62,798 nt of DNA from JAXDJJ01 sp034665745 (GTDB taxonomy: Bacteria > Actinomycetota > CADDZG01 > WHSQ01), in contig JAXDJJ010000006.1 of NCBI GenBank assembly GCA_034665745.1, positions 1-62,798 on the forward strand. Direction: 5' to 3'. The position numbers were made by a program, and so were the translations under genes. The notes under the pieces were generated by a model, which was not told where the DNA came from, did not search any database, and saw only the letters and a list, made by a program, of their open reading frames with translations. This document shows, piece after piece, positions 34,659 to 43,380 of the stretch (position 1 is its first letter; each line of letters opens with the position of its first letter).

Positions 34659-36305
34659 ATGCGGAAACTTCTGCTGAGCTCCCTCTGCTTATCTCTCCTC
34701 CTGATCGGTTCCCCGGCCCAGGCTAACCACGCGGTGGGCCAACTTTCGAACCCGGTCGGCGCTCCGCTCGATGGTCCTCCGACGTTGCAGAAGGGCCCGT
34801 GGAGCTTCATCGCGAACTTCCCTGCCGGGACCGGTGAAGAGAAACCCCTCGGCGTTGATGTCGAGATGTTCACGCGTACGCAGCCCGACGGTGTCCATCG
34901 CTATGTCATCACTTCGACCACGACGATGGGCTTCTCGATCTTCGACGTGACCGACCCCGAGCTTCCCGTCCGGGTCAGCGACTACGGATCCGCGGTGTGT
35001 GGAGCCGAGGCCCCCGCCCAACAGATGATCGATGTGCTCGCAAACGGTCACGACTTCGATGCGAACTCGACCGCATTCGGCACCGTCCATGGATGGGAAG
35101 ACGACGTCCAGATCACGCCCAACGGCATGATCGCGATCCTCGGAACCGACGCGGCGGGCAGATGTCACGACCCGGTCTGGGGCGGCATGGAGTTCGTCGA
35201 CCTCACCGATCTCACGGCCCCTTCGCTCCTTGGCCTGATACGTCTCCAGGGCGAGTCGCACAACACCACGATCGACCACGACCGTCCCTGGATCGTTTAC
35301 AACTCGAACTCCGACACCGGTGGCAACAACATGATCGACATCGTCGACTTCAAGTCGTGCCTCGAGCTCGATCCCTCCAAATGCCTTCCCGAGGTGTCGC
35401 GCTACCAGTTCGATGATGCAGACACGTCGGGGGTCGAGACTCCGGCCCCATCGGCGTGTCACGACATCACCTTTGCCCGCCACCTCTTGTGGGGCGCGTG
35501 CATCAACACCACGTTGGCGTGGGACCCCTCCGGCGTTGTGAAGAACGGCAAGCTGACCGGGACCCACATCACCGATCCCGCAGCGGTCGGAGCCGACAAC
35601 GCATGTACCACTGCAGATCCGTCCGCCGAAGCGATGGTCGCCCTGACCGTGGTCGACTGCTCGGCCTGGACGGTTGAGAAGGGGCGTGACGCGAACCTCG
35701 TCAATGCGAACCTCAAGCCGTTGCTGCTGATCCGTCACGCCGGCGTCAACCTGGCTGAAGATGCGCCGGGCCGTGCCGGTATCCAGATCTCGCACAAGTC
35801 CGATCCGTTGGCGGGCGAGAAGCTGCTCGGGATCAACGACGAACGCGGCGGAGGTCTCAATGCTGCGGGCGAGCGAACCTGTCCCGGAGCCATCTGGTTC
35901 TTCGACATCCGCGATAAGAAGCACCCCAAGATCGCGCAGTTCCCCAACGGCAAGGACGCGTTGTTCTGGCCGGGGGCCGCACGCACCGTCAAGACGCAGG
36001 GCAGCAACTGCACCTCGCACCTGTTCTGGGAATGGAAGCAAGAGCGCAACCTCGTTTCGGCTGCGTGGTATTCGTCGGGCACCCAGGTATTCCGGTATCA
36101 CTCCGATTTCTCGACGACACCGGCCACCGTCACGTTCACGAACCGCTACACCTACGTGCTGCCGGGCGCATCGACGTGGACCTCGAGGGTGTTCCGAGAG
36201 GCTATCGCCGAGGACGGAACCCGCACCCTCTACTTCGTTGCCACAGACATCGCGCGAGGCTTCGACTTCTTCAAACTGACCTTGCCGGCTCGCAAACACG
36301 GTTAG
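34659..36305 (+). CDS. Secreted LVIVD/beta-propeller protein 2
   Basis: A 548-residue secreted protein with signal peptide (KLLLSSLCLSLLLIGSPAQA) and propeller blades (FSIFDVTDPELPVRV, MEFVDLTDLTAPSLL, MIDIVDFKSCLELD, IWFFDIRDKKHPKI, RGFDFFKLTLP). About ten Cys suggest disulfides. ATG 34659 places the signal peptide; upstream frame is non-coding overlap with the Ddn-like gene. Related to the genes at 30731 and 47160. Confidence 0.8.
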   Translation: MRKLLLSSLCLSLLLIGSPAQANHAVGQLSNPVGAPLDGPPTLQKGPWSFIANFPAGTGEEKPLGVDVEMFTRTQPDGVHRYVITSTTTMGFSIFDVTDPELPVRVSDYGSAVCGAEAPAQQMIDVLANGHDFDANSTAFGTVHGWEDDVQITPNGMIAILGTDAAGRCHDPVWGGMEFVDLTDLTAPSLLGLIRLQGESHNTTIDHDRPWIVYNSNSDTGGNNMIDIVDFKSCLELDPSKCLPEVSRYQFDDADTSGVETPAPSACHDITFARHLLWGACINTTLAWDPSGVVKNGKLTGTHITDPAAVGADNACTTADPSAEAMVALTVVDCSAWTVEKGRDANLVNANLKPLLLIRHAGVNLAEDAPGRAGIQISHKSDPLAGEKLLGINDERGGGLNAAGERTCPGAIWFFDIRDKKHPKIAQFPNGKDALFWPGAARTVKTQGSNCTSHLFWEWKQERNLVSAAWYSSGTQVFRYHSDFSTTPATVTFTNRYTYVLPGASTWTSRVFREAIAEDGTRTLYFVATDIARGFDFFKLTLPARKHG

Positions 36306-36318
36306 GTCGCTGCGCCCG

Positions 36319-36324
36319 TAGGCT
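36319..36324 (+). promoter_or_regulatory. -10 box (TAGGCT), leaderless SDR gene
   Basis: TAGGCT, six-base spacer gagcac, ATG 36331; no SD. Confidence 0.6.
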
Positions 36325-36330
36325 GAGCAC

Positions 36331-37176
36331 ATGAGTAACGGAGCAGTGCTCATCACGGGTGCGTCGACCGGGATCGGCGAGGCCACCGCGCTACATCTGG
36401 CGGGCCTTGGCTACGACGTCTACGCGGGTGTTCGCAGGGACGCCGACGGTGCGGCCCTCGCTCAGCGCTCGTCCCGCATCACCCCTGTACAGCTCGATGT
36501 CACCGACCAGGGCCAGATCGACGCGGCCGCCAAGACGATCGCCGATGCCGTCGGCGAGCGGGGTCTCGCCGGACTGGTCAACAACGCCGGTATCGGTCGC
36601 GGGGGGCCGCTCGAGTACATCGAGATGGACGACTGGCGGATGCAGTTCGATGTCAACGTTCTCGGTCAGGTCGCGGTGACCCGCGCGTTCCTCCCCTTGA
36701 TCCGGAGAGGCACCGGGCGCATCGTGTTCGTTGGCTCGATCGGAGGTCGCTACGCGACTCCGTTCATCGCTCCCTACAACTCGTCGAAGTTCGCCCTTCG
36801 CGCCATCGCCGATTCACTGCGTGGAGAGCTGGATGCTTGGAAGCTCCATGTCGCATTGATCGAGCCCGGTGCGGTCAAGACTCTGATCTGGGACAAGGGG
36901 GCCGCCAAGACCGACGAGCTCGTGGACGAGCTTCCGCCGGAGGCGATGGAGCGGTACGGGAAGGTGCTCGAGACCGCCAAGAAGATGATCGCCACCCAGG
37001 ACAAGATGGGCATCCCGCCTTTAAAGGTGGCCGAGGCTATCGAGCATGCTCTGACGAGCTCCCGACCCAAGGCGCACTACCTTGTGGGCAAGGATGCGCG
37101 CATCCAGAACGCGTTGTTCAGCCTGATGCCGATACGCATGCGCGACGCGCTGATGCGCAAGGTCCTGAAGATCTAG
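36331..37176 (+). CDS. Short-chain dehydrogenase/reductase
   Basis: A 281-residue classical SDR: cofactor motif TGASTGIGEA, LVNNAG, catalytic Ser in VGSIGGRYA and YNSSK (YxxxK). Arg residues after the first strand (VRRDADG) suggest NADPH. The C-terminal extension (about residues 190-281) resembles retinol-dehydrogenase-like SDRs acting on lipophilic alcohols or ketones. Substrate unknown. Confidence 0.9.
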   Translation: MSNGAVLITGASTGIGEATALHLAGLGYDVYAGVRRDADGAALAQRSSRITPVQLDVTDQGQIDAAAKTIADAVGERGLAGLVNNAGIGRGGPLEYIEMDDWRMQFDVNVLGQVAVTRAFLPLIRRGTGRIVFVGSIGGRYATPFIAPYNSSKFALRAIADSLRGELDAWKLHVALIEPGAVKTLIWDKGAAKTDELVDELPPEAMERYGKVLETAKKMIATQDKMGIPPLKVAEAIEHALTSSRPKAHYLVGKDARIQNALFSLMPIRMRDALMRKVLKI

Positions 37177-37183
37177 TTCTGAC

Positions 37184-37552
37184 GTGGCTTCAGTCGAACA
37201 GCTCGGACACGAATCGTTCTGCTACCTCACAACCCGGGGCCGCGTCAGCGGTGACCCACACGAGATCGAGATCTGGTTCGCTGCGCGTGACTCCACCATC
37301 TACATGCTCGCCGGCGGGGGAGACAGCTCGGACTGGGTGAAGAACCTCCGTGCCGAGCCTGCCGTAACCGTCCGCATCGCGACCGAGCACTTCGACGGCG
37401 TGGCCCGCATCGTCGACGACCAAGATGACGACGCGTGGGCTCGCTCGGCACTGTTTGCGAAGTACAACGGAGGTTACGGCGGGGACCTCACGGAATGGAG
37501 CAAGCGTTCGTTGCCGGTCGCAGTGGACCTAACGACTCGGCCTGCTAGGTAG
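37184..37552 (+). CDS. Ddn-like nitroreductase/quinone reductase family protein
   Basis: A 122-residue split-barrel flavin/F420-type protein (CYLTTRGRVSGDPHEIEIWFAARDSTIYMLAGGGDSSDWVKNLRAEPAVTVRI). The GTG start is seven bases after the SDR stop, so the two are probably in one operon, suggesting paired redox steps. Overlaps the end of the convergent FAD oxidoreductase gene by eight bases. Confidence 0.82.
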   Translation: MASVEQLGHESFCYLTTRGRVSGDPHEIEIWFAARDSTIYMLAGGGDSSDWVKNLRAEPAVTVRIATEHFDGVARIVDDQDDDAWARSALFAKYNGGYGGDLTEWSKRSLPVAVDLTTRPAR

Positions 37553-38672
37553 AGGTGAGGGCCGTGACCTCCGCGAAGTCGAGGCCGCGGCTCTCGAAGA
37601 ACGCGTCACCTCTCTGCTTGGGACCGAGCTCGAAGTTGGCCGATCGCACAGCGGGATCGAAGTGCGCGTTGGCGACCTCCTCATAACCCGCCGCGTACGC
37701 TTCCATCGCCTTGGCCTCGTCACCGTCCGCGAGAGACTCGTGGAGCGCGGCACTCAACATCTCCGCCCCTCTGAACGCGTCGCTGATGCCATCGGCCGGA
37801 ACCGGATCCTTGTGATAGCCGGCATCGCCGACGAGGGCCCATCCCGGCCCGTAGAAGTTGCGCGAGAAGTTGTCCAGGTCATGGACACCGGCGAAACGTT
37901 CGACACGCTCGCCGCCGAGAATGGCCTCGCCGAACTTGCCGAAGGTCTCTAGGCCCCGATTGAAATTGCCCTCGATGTCGCGTTTCATCTCCTTCTGGCG
38001 CTCCTTAGCCCAGATGATCGCAACGCAGACGGCATCGTCATGGGTTGGGAACTGCACCGACATGACATCGTCGCTGAAGAGTCCAAATGTGGTGTCGGTG
38101 ATGCCGGTGTTCGTGAAATAGGAGTAGTAACCGGATGTCAGCGGGCCGACGTGGCGAGTCATCGGGGCATCGACCTTGTCTGCGACAACGGAATGGCGGC
38201 CATCGGCACCGACCACGAAGCGACCCCGCGCCTCGAACTGTCCATCTTGTGTTCGACCGGAGATGCCGACGATGCGACCTTCTTCCTCTATCAGTGACTC
38301 GACCGTCACGCCTTCGGCAAGCTCGGCCCCCGCATCCACCGCGGCATCGACGAGCAACTTGTCTAGTACGTGACGGCGAGGGCACAACAGGCCGGGAAGA
38401 CTCGGCGGCATCGGGATGTCGAAGTTCATCTCAACTCCGGCAACTTCGAAGATCGCCTTCGTGATCGGCGAACAACCGGTCGCCAGCAACGGCTCGAGGA
38501 GACCCCACTGCGAGAGGCGGTAGACGCCGGGGGACTGAACGAAGTGCGTGGACAAGGTGTCGCTCGGGAACGTCGCCCGGTCGACGATCAGAACCTTGTG
38601 ACCTTGACGAGCCAAGAGCATGGCCAAGGGCGACCCGGCGCAGCGGGCCCCAACGATCACAACGTCGTACAT
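37545..38672 (-). CDS. FAD-dependent oxidoreductase (geranylgeranyl reductase/PHBH-like)
   Basis: A 375-residue flavoprotein: N-terminal dinucleotide fold (DVVIVGARCAGSPLAMLLARQGHKVLIVDR), DG motif (FVVGADGRHSVVA) and the second FAD motif (ALVGDAGYHKDPVPADGISDAFRGAEML). Belongs to the p-hydroxybenzoate hydroxylase/geranylgeranyl reductase superfamily. The substrate could be a lipid, polyketide or aromatic. No partner gene is obvious. Confidence 0.87.
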   Translation of the reverse strand: MYDVVIVGARCAGSPLAMLLARQGHKVLIVDRATFPSDTLSTHFVQSPGVYRLSQWGLLEPLLATGCSPITKAIFEVAGVEMNFDIPMPPSLPGLLCPRRHVLDKLLVDAAVDAGAELAEGVTVESLIEEEGRIVGISGRTQDGQFEARGRFVVGADGRHSVVADKVDAPMTRHVGPLTSGYYSYFTNTGITDTTFGLFSDDVMSVQFPTHDDAVCVAIIWAKERQKEMKRDIEGNFNRGLETFGKFGEAILGGERVERFAGVHDLDNFSRNFYGPGWALVGDAGYHKDPVPADGISDAFRGAEMLSAALHESLADGDEAKAMEAYAAGYEEVANAHFDPAVRSANFELGPKQRGDAFFESRGLDFAEVTALTST

Positions 38673-38787
38673 CGCGCCTCCGACCCGTAGGGACTCGGCA
38701 GCCTAGTGCCGCTCAGCATCGCTATAGGAAACCGACCGAAGCGCCTTGCCAGGGAGCCAGAGGTGAAGCAGTATTTCATCTACTGAA

Positions 38788-39939
38788 GTGACACTTAAGG
38801 GGAGTGCCTCGCTCGAGCTCGAGGGGATCTCGAAATCCTTCGGTTCGGTACGGGCCGTTGACCACGTTTCCCTCACGGTCCGGCCCGGGGAGTTCTATGC
38901 CCTCCTGGGACCCTCGGGGTGTGGGAAGACCACCACCCTGCGACTGGTGGCGGGTTTCGAGCAGCCTGACGAGGGGCGGATCGTTCTCGCCGATGAAGAG
39001 ATCACCCGGATGGCTCCGAACAAGCGCCGGGTCAACACGGTCTTCCAGCACTACGCGTTGTTCCCGCACCTGACGGTCGAAGGAAACGTCGCTTATGGCC
39101 TGCGCCATGACGGGCTGGATAAGACGACAAAGGCCGAGCGACTGGAAGAGGCGCTCGCCACGGTGCGCCTGAAGGAATTGCGGGAACGCTATCCACGCGA
39201 GCTCTCCGGTGGACAACAGCAACGCGTCGCTCTTGCACGCGCCCTCGTCAAGCAACCCCAGGTCCTATTGCTAGATGAGCCCCTGGCGGCCCTCGACCTC
39301 AAGTTGCGCAAGGCGATGCAGGTGCAACTCAAGAGCTTGCAGGAGAGCGTCGGCATCACGTTCGTGTACGTGACTCACGATCAGGAAGAGGCACTCACTT
39401 TGTCCGATCGCATCGCCGTGATGAGTGACGGCAAGCTCCTACAGGAGGGCACGCCCGACGAGATCTACGAGCGGCCTCGTTCGAGGTTCGTTGCGGACTT
39501 CATCGGACAGTCGAACTTCCTTGGGGGTTCGGTGGAGAGCGCGAACGGCCGTGTGGCGGTGAAGGAAACGAGCACGGGCGCGACCCTGCTGTGTGCTCCG
39601 AACCCAGACGTGAAGCCGGGTGACCCGGTAACCGTGGCGATCCGTCCCGAGAAGATCTATCCGGTCGGGGATCAGACCTCCAGCAACGTCGTCCAAGGAC
39701 GACTGATGTCGACCTCTTATCTGGGCAGCTTCGTGCAATACCGCATCCAGGTCGGGCAGCACGACCTCGTGATGCAGCGACAGAGCGACGTCGACGATCC
39801 GGCGCGGTCTTGGGCGGTAGGCGACTCGGTGTCGGTCGGATGGAACGAAGACAGCGCACTCGTGTTGACCGACGACCATGAGGTCGCCGGTGAAGAGGAC
39901 CGCAGATTGCTTGAGGTCACGGAGCATTCCGGCTTGTAG
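38788..39939 (+). CDS. potA: Polyamine-type ABC transporter ATPase, PotA-like (system 3)
   Basis: A 383-residue ATPase: Walker A GPSGCGKTTT, signature LSGGQQQRVALARAL, Walker B LLLDEPLAALD, H-loop THDQEEALTLSDRI, TOBE domain (IRPEKIYP). GTG 38788 heads the third operon (potA-potD-potB-potC-puuR-puuB). A CTATAG element at about 38731-38736 could be the -10, giving a leader of about 50 bases. Confidence 0.92.
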   Translation: MTLKGSASLELEGISKSFGSVRAVDHVSLTVRPGEFYALLGPSGCGKTTTLRLVAGFEQPDEGRIVLADEEITRMAPNKRRVNTVFQHYALFPHLTVEGNVAYGLRHDGLDKTTKAERLEEALATVRLKELRERYPRELSGGQQQRVALARALVKQPQVLLLDEPLAALDLKLRKAMQVQLKSLQESVGITFVYVTHDQEEALTLSDRIAVMSDGKLLQEGTPDEIYERPRSRFVADFIGQSNFLGGSVESANGRVAVKETSTGATLLCAPNPDVKPGDPVTVAIRPEKIYPVGDQTSSNVVQGRLMSTSYLGSFVQYRIQVGQHDLVMQRQSDVDDPARSWAVGDSVSVGWNEDSALVLTDDHEVAGEEDRRLLEVTEHSGL

Positions 39940-39957
39940 TCGGAGGGAGGGGGACGG

Positions 39958-41094
39958 ATGGACAAGAAGACCTTGGAGGGTTGGGAGAGGCATCCGGTAA
40001 CACGGCGCGGGTTCCTCACTGCGGGGGCGGCGGCCGCATTCCTCGCTGCCTGTGGCAAGACCGACGTCGGGCCGCAGACGTCTCGCCCCACCGGTGCGGC
40101 ATCTGGCAGCGTTCCCGACGAGCTCGAGGCGACCTTGTCGGTCTACAACTGGGCCGACTACGTCAATCCCAAGACGTATCCCGCGTTCGAGAAGGAATAT
40201 GGGGTCAAGCTCACCGAGGACAACTACCCATCGAACGAGGATGCCCTTGCAAAGCTGAAGGCTGGGGCGAGCGGTTACGACATCGTGGCACCGACCGGCT
40301 ACATGGTCGAGATCATGATCGCCGAGGGCTTGTTGATGGAGCTCGACCACTCGAAGATCCCGAACCTCTCGAACCTCGATCCGCAATTCGCGAGTCTGCC
40401 GTTCGACCCGGGGAACCGTTACAGCGTGCCCAAGGACTTCGGGACCACCGGTTTCGGTTACCGCAGCAAGTTCGTGTCTGAAGAGATGGCCTCGTGGGAA
40501 GACTTCTTCTCACTGGCGAGCAAGTACTCCGGTCGTTACACGGTGCTGGACTCGCCGCCTGAGGTCGTGGGGGCCGCGTTGAAGATGCTCGGCTATTCCT
40601 ACAACTCTGTCGATCCCAAAGAGATCTCTGAGGCGACCGACGTGCTCGTGAAGTTCAAGCCGCACGTTCGCAAGCTCACCTCGAGTATGCGCGAGATCAT
40701 GATCAGCGGCGAGGCCTACATCTGTCTCACCTGGAACGGTGAGGTCGGATACGTGGCGCTCGACGCACCGGATGCCGTGTACGTGATCCCAGCCGAAGGT
40801 ACTGAGGTGTGGACCGACAACTACTCGATCGTTGCGGGTGCACCACATCCAGCCGCAGCACACGCGTTCCTGAACTACTCGCTGGAGCCCGAGACGCAGG
40901 GCCGAGACACCAGCTATCACTACTACGGTGGCGTGGTCGAGGGCGAGGAAGAATTCCTCGACCCGAAGTCGATCGCAAAGAATCCGTCGGTGTACCCACC
41001 CGAGGACGTCAAGGCGAAGCTCGAGATCGCGCAAGCGACTCCGGAATGGACACGTATGCGCAACGAGGCCTGGACCAAGTTCAAGGCCGCGTAG
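39958..41094 (+). CDS. potD: Polyamine-type substrate-binding lipoprotein, PotD-like (system 3)
   Basis: A 378-residue binding protein with twin arginine (VTRRGFLTAG) and lipobox (FLAAC), so a Tat-exported lipoprotein as in system 1. Mature motifs: LSVYNWADYVNPKTY, YDIVAPTGYMVEIM, VPKDFGTTGFGYRSK, YICLTWNGEVGYV, WTDNYSIVAGAPHP. ATG 39958 has a strong SD (ggagggaggggg). This is the closest of the three to classic PotD/PotF by the YNWADYV segment. Confidence 0.92.
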   Translation: MDKKTLEGWERHPVTRRGFLTAGAAAAFLAACGKTDVGPQTSRPTGAASGSVPDELEATLSVYNWADYVNPKTYPAFEKEYGVKLTEDNYPSNEDALAKLKAGASGYDIVAPTGYMVEIMIAEGLLMELDHSKIPNLSNLDPQFASLPFDPGNRYSVPKDFGTTGFGYRSKFVSEEMASWEDFFSLASKYSGRYTVLDSPPEVVGAALKMLGYSYNSVDPKEISEATDVLVKFKPHVRKLTSSMREIMISGEAYICLTWNGEVGYVALDAPDAVYVIPAEGTEVWTDNYSIVAGAPHPAAAHAFLNYSLEPETQGRDTSYHYYGGVVEGEEEFLDPKSIAKNPSVYPPEDVKAKLEIAQATPEWTRMRNEAWTKFKAA

Positions 41095-41103
41095 GCGTCA
41101 GTC

Positions 41104-41988
41104 GTGAGGACGAAGGCGGCGATGGGTCGCAGCGCGGTCGGAGAACCACGCTGGCTCATCGCGCCCGCGCTGATCTGGATCCTCGTGTTCTTTGTCGCGC
41201 CCCTCATGTTCATGGTGGCGTTCTCGTTAGGCGTCAACGAAGGCTTCTTCACGGTCAAGTTCGGTGTCCATCTAGATCAGTTCAAGCGCCTCTTCGACCC
41301 GATCTACCTGAACATCTACAAGGACACGCTGGTCATGGCAGGGACGGGCACCCTGCTGTGCCTGCTGATCGGTTTCCCCTTCGCGTATTTCCTAGCCACG
41401 CGTACATCGCGCCACCGCAATCTCTTGTTCCTGTTGGTGATCGTTCCGTTCTGGACGAGCTTGCTGATCCGGACCTATTCGTGGGTCCTGATCCTCGGGG
41501 AACAGGGATTGTTGTCTGATCTATTGCAAGGGATCGGAGTGACCCAGAAACCGATCGACATCCTCTACACGAACCAGGCAGTACTGGTCGGTGTCGTCTA
41601 CGACTATCTCCCTCTGATGGTGTTTCCGCTGTTCGTGGCGATCGACCGGATGGATCGATCGCTGATCGAGGCGAGTCGCGACCTTGGCTCTGGACACTGG
41701 CGCACGTTCCGGCAGGTGACGGTGCCCCTCGTGTTGCCCGGGATCCTCACGGGCTGCTTGTTGACATTCATCCCGATGATGGGTGAGTACGTGGTCCCAA
41801 CCATCCTCGGAGGAGCGAAAAGCTTCCTCGTTGGAAGCCTCGTAGCTAACGAGATCCTGACCGCCATCGACTGGCCCTTCGGAGCCGCGGTGTCGATGGG
41901 TCTGATCCTCGTGATGCTGGTGACCATCTTTCTTTACCTCAGGATCCTGGGGCGCCGGGCACGTGAAGGTCTGGGGTCGATCTTTTGA
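41104..41988 (+). CDS. potB: Polyamine-type ABC transporter permease, PotB-like (system 3)
   Basis: A 294-residue permease with six TM helices and the EAA loop (IEASRDLGSGHWRTFRQVTVPLVLPGI). GTG 41104 lies nine bases after potD3; ATG 41122 is the alternative. Stop overlaps the TTG of potC3. Confidence 0.9.
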   Translation: MRTKAAMGRSAVGEPRWLIAPALIWILVFFVAPLMFMVAFSLGVNEGFFTVKFGVHLDQFKRLFDPIYLNIYKDTLVMAGTGTLLCLLIGFPFAYFLATRTSRHRNLLFLLVIVPFWTSLLIRTYSWVLILGEQGLLSDLLQGIGVTQKPIDILYTNQAVLVGVVYDYLPLMVFPLFVAIDRMDRSLIEASRDLGSGHWRTFRQVTVPLVLPGILTGCLLTFIPMMGEYVVPTILGGAKSFLVGSLVANEILTAIDWPFGAAVSMGLILVMLVTIFLYLRILGRRAREGLGSIF

Positions 41989-42833
41989 CCGGCACCTCTA
42001 CGTCGATGGCAGGTGCTGGCCCGGGCGACCGCGGCATCACCGGCGCGCTGCGCGTTCATGCGGTCTTGGTCTATGCGTTCCTGTACCTCCCGATCCTGGT
42101 GGTGGTCGTGTTCGCGTTCAACGACTCGCGCCTAGTGCAGGTGTGGCACGGATTCTCGCTGAGGTGGTTCGGGGAGGCATGGCGAGACGAAGGCTTGCGT
42201 CACGGGCTCCTGATCTCGTTCTACACAGCATTGTTCAATGCGCTACTTGCGACGTCGCTGGGAACCTCAGCGGCGATCGGCCTCCGCAACGTGGGTGCGC
42301 GCACCCGGGCGACCTTCGACGCGTTCATGTACATGACACTGATCACGCCCGAGCTCGTCGCCGCGATCGCGTCGCTGATGGCATTCGTGACGATCGGCCT
42401 GCCCCTCGGCCCGGTGGCGATAGTGATCACGCACTCGATCTTCAACACTGCGGTAGTGACGCTGATCGTGCGAGCGCGCCTGTCCGGGATGGACAGATCG
42501 CTGGAAGAAGCAGCTCGGGACCTCGGCGCCAGCAGGTGGTCGACGTTCCGCGAGGTCACCTTGCCGCAGATCTTTCCGGCGGTCGTTGCGGGCACCCTGC
42601 TTGCGTTCACGTTCTCGTTCGATGACGTCGTCCTATCCACGTTCGTGTCAGGGCCCGGGTCGACGACCTTGCCGGTCGCGATCTTCTCCGAGCTCCGGTT
42701 CGGCCTGTCCCCGAAGATCAACGTCGTTGCGGTGTTCACGCTGACGATCACACTGACCGCGATCGTTGTCTCCCAGATCCTCTTGCGGCGCAGCTCTCCT
42801 CGCACCGGTCGCCCGGAGGTGACAGATGCCTGA
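41985..42833 (+). CDS. potC: Polyamine-type ABC transporter permease, PotC-like (system 3)
   Basis: A 282-residue permease with six TM helices and the EAA loop (LEEAARDLGASRWSTFREVTLPQIFPAV), followed by FTFSFDDVVLSTFVSGPGSTTLP. TTG 41985 overlaps the potB3 TGA (TTGA); ATG 42006 is the alternative. Its end overlaps the puuR-like gene by eight bases. Confidence 0.9.
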   Translation: MTGTSTSMAGAGPGDRGITGALRVHAVLVYAFLYLPILVVVVFAFNDSRLVQVWHGFSLRWFGEAWRDEGLRHGLLISFYTALFNALLATSLGTSAAIGLRNVGARTRATFDAFMYMTLITPELVAAIASLMAFVTIGLPLGPVAIVITHSIFNTAVVTLIVRARLSGMDRSLEEAARDLGASRWSTFREVTLPQIFPAVVAGTLLAFTFSFDDVVLSTFVSGPGSTTLPVAIFSELRFGLSPKINVVAVFTLTITLTAIVVSQILLRRSSPRTGRPEVTDA

Positions 42834-43380
42834 AGAACTCGATCTTGGACGCAAGGTCAGAGAGCTGCGTGAGGCACGCGGTCTGTCGCTCAAGGCCCTC
42901 GCCGAAGCCGCAGGGGTTTCGGAGAGCTTCGTGTCCCAGGTCGAACGCGGGGTTGCGAACCCGTCGGTCGCGTCGCTCCGCCGACTCGCCCAGGCACTCG
43001 ATGCGTCGGTTGGTTCTTTGTTCCAAGGACCGAAGACCGGGGGCCGCGTTGTGCGAAGCAACGAGAGGGCCAGTTTGGTCCACCCGCGCCGGGGCTGGGA
43101 GGACTTCCTCATCACGCCACGCGACGCCCGTCGCTTGCAGGTGATCCTGTCGCTGATCGAGCCGGGGGAGGGCTCGGGTGAAGAGGCCTACTCGCATGAT
43201 TCGGACGAGGAATGCGTCGTCGTGTTGAAGGGGAACCTCGAGTTCCGGGTGGGCGACGAGGAATATCTGCTCGCCGAAGGTGACAGCTTGTTGTTTGAGA
43301 GCCGCATCCCACACTGGAACCGCAACCCCGGGCCTACGAAGGCCGAGGTCATGTGGATCATCACCCCTCCGAGCTACTGA
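42826..43380 (+). CDS. puuR: XRE-cupin regulator, PuuR-like
   Basis: A 184-residue regulator with an N-terminal Cro/C1 HTH (LGRKVRELREARGLSLKALAEAAGVSESFVSQVERGVANPSVASLRRLAQAL) and a C-terminal cupin (SDEECVVVLKGNLEFRVGDEEYLLAEGDSLLFESRIPHWNRN). Same layout and length as PuuR, the putrescine-responsive repressor. Embedded between potC3 and the FAD oxidase with overlaps on both sides, so it likely senses the transported amine. The symbol is by similarity of architecture and context. Confidence 0.82.
   Translation: MPEELDLGRKVRELREARGLSLKALAEAAGVSESFVSQVERGVANPSVASLRRLAQALDASVGSLFQGPKTGGRVVRSNERASLVHPRRGWEDFLITPRDARRLQVILSLIEPGEGSGEEAYSHDSDEECVVVLKGNLEFRVGDEEYLLAEGDSLLFESRIPHWNRNPGPTKAEVMWIITPPSY

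Noticed and set aside
34689..36386. 565-codon minus-strand frame opposite LVIVD protein 2
   Set aside because: Antisense shadow; no domain and Arg/Val/Asp-rich bias.
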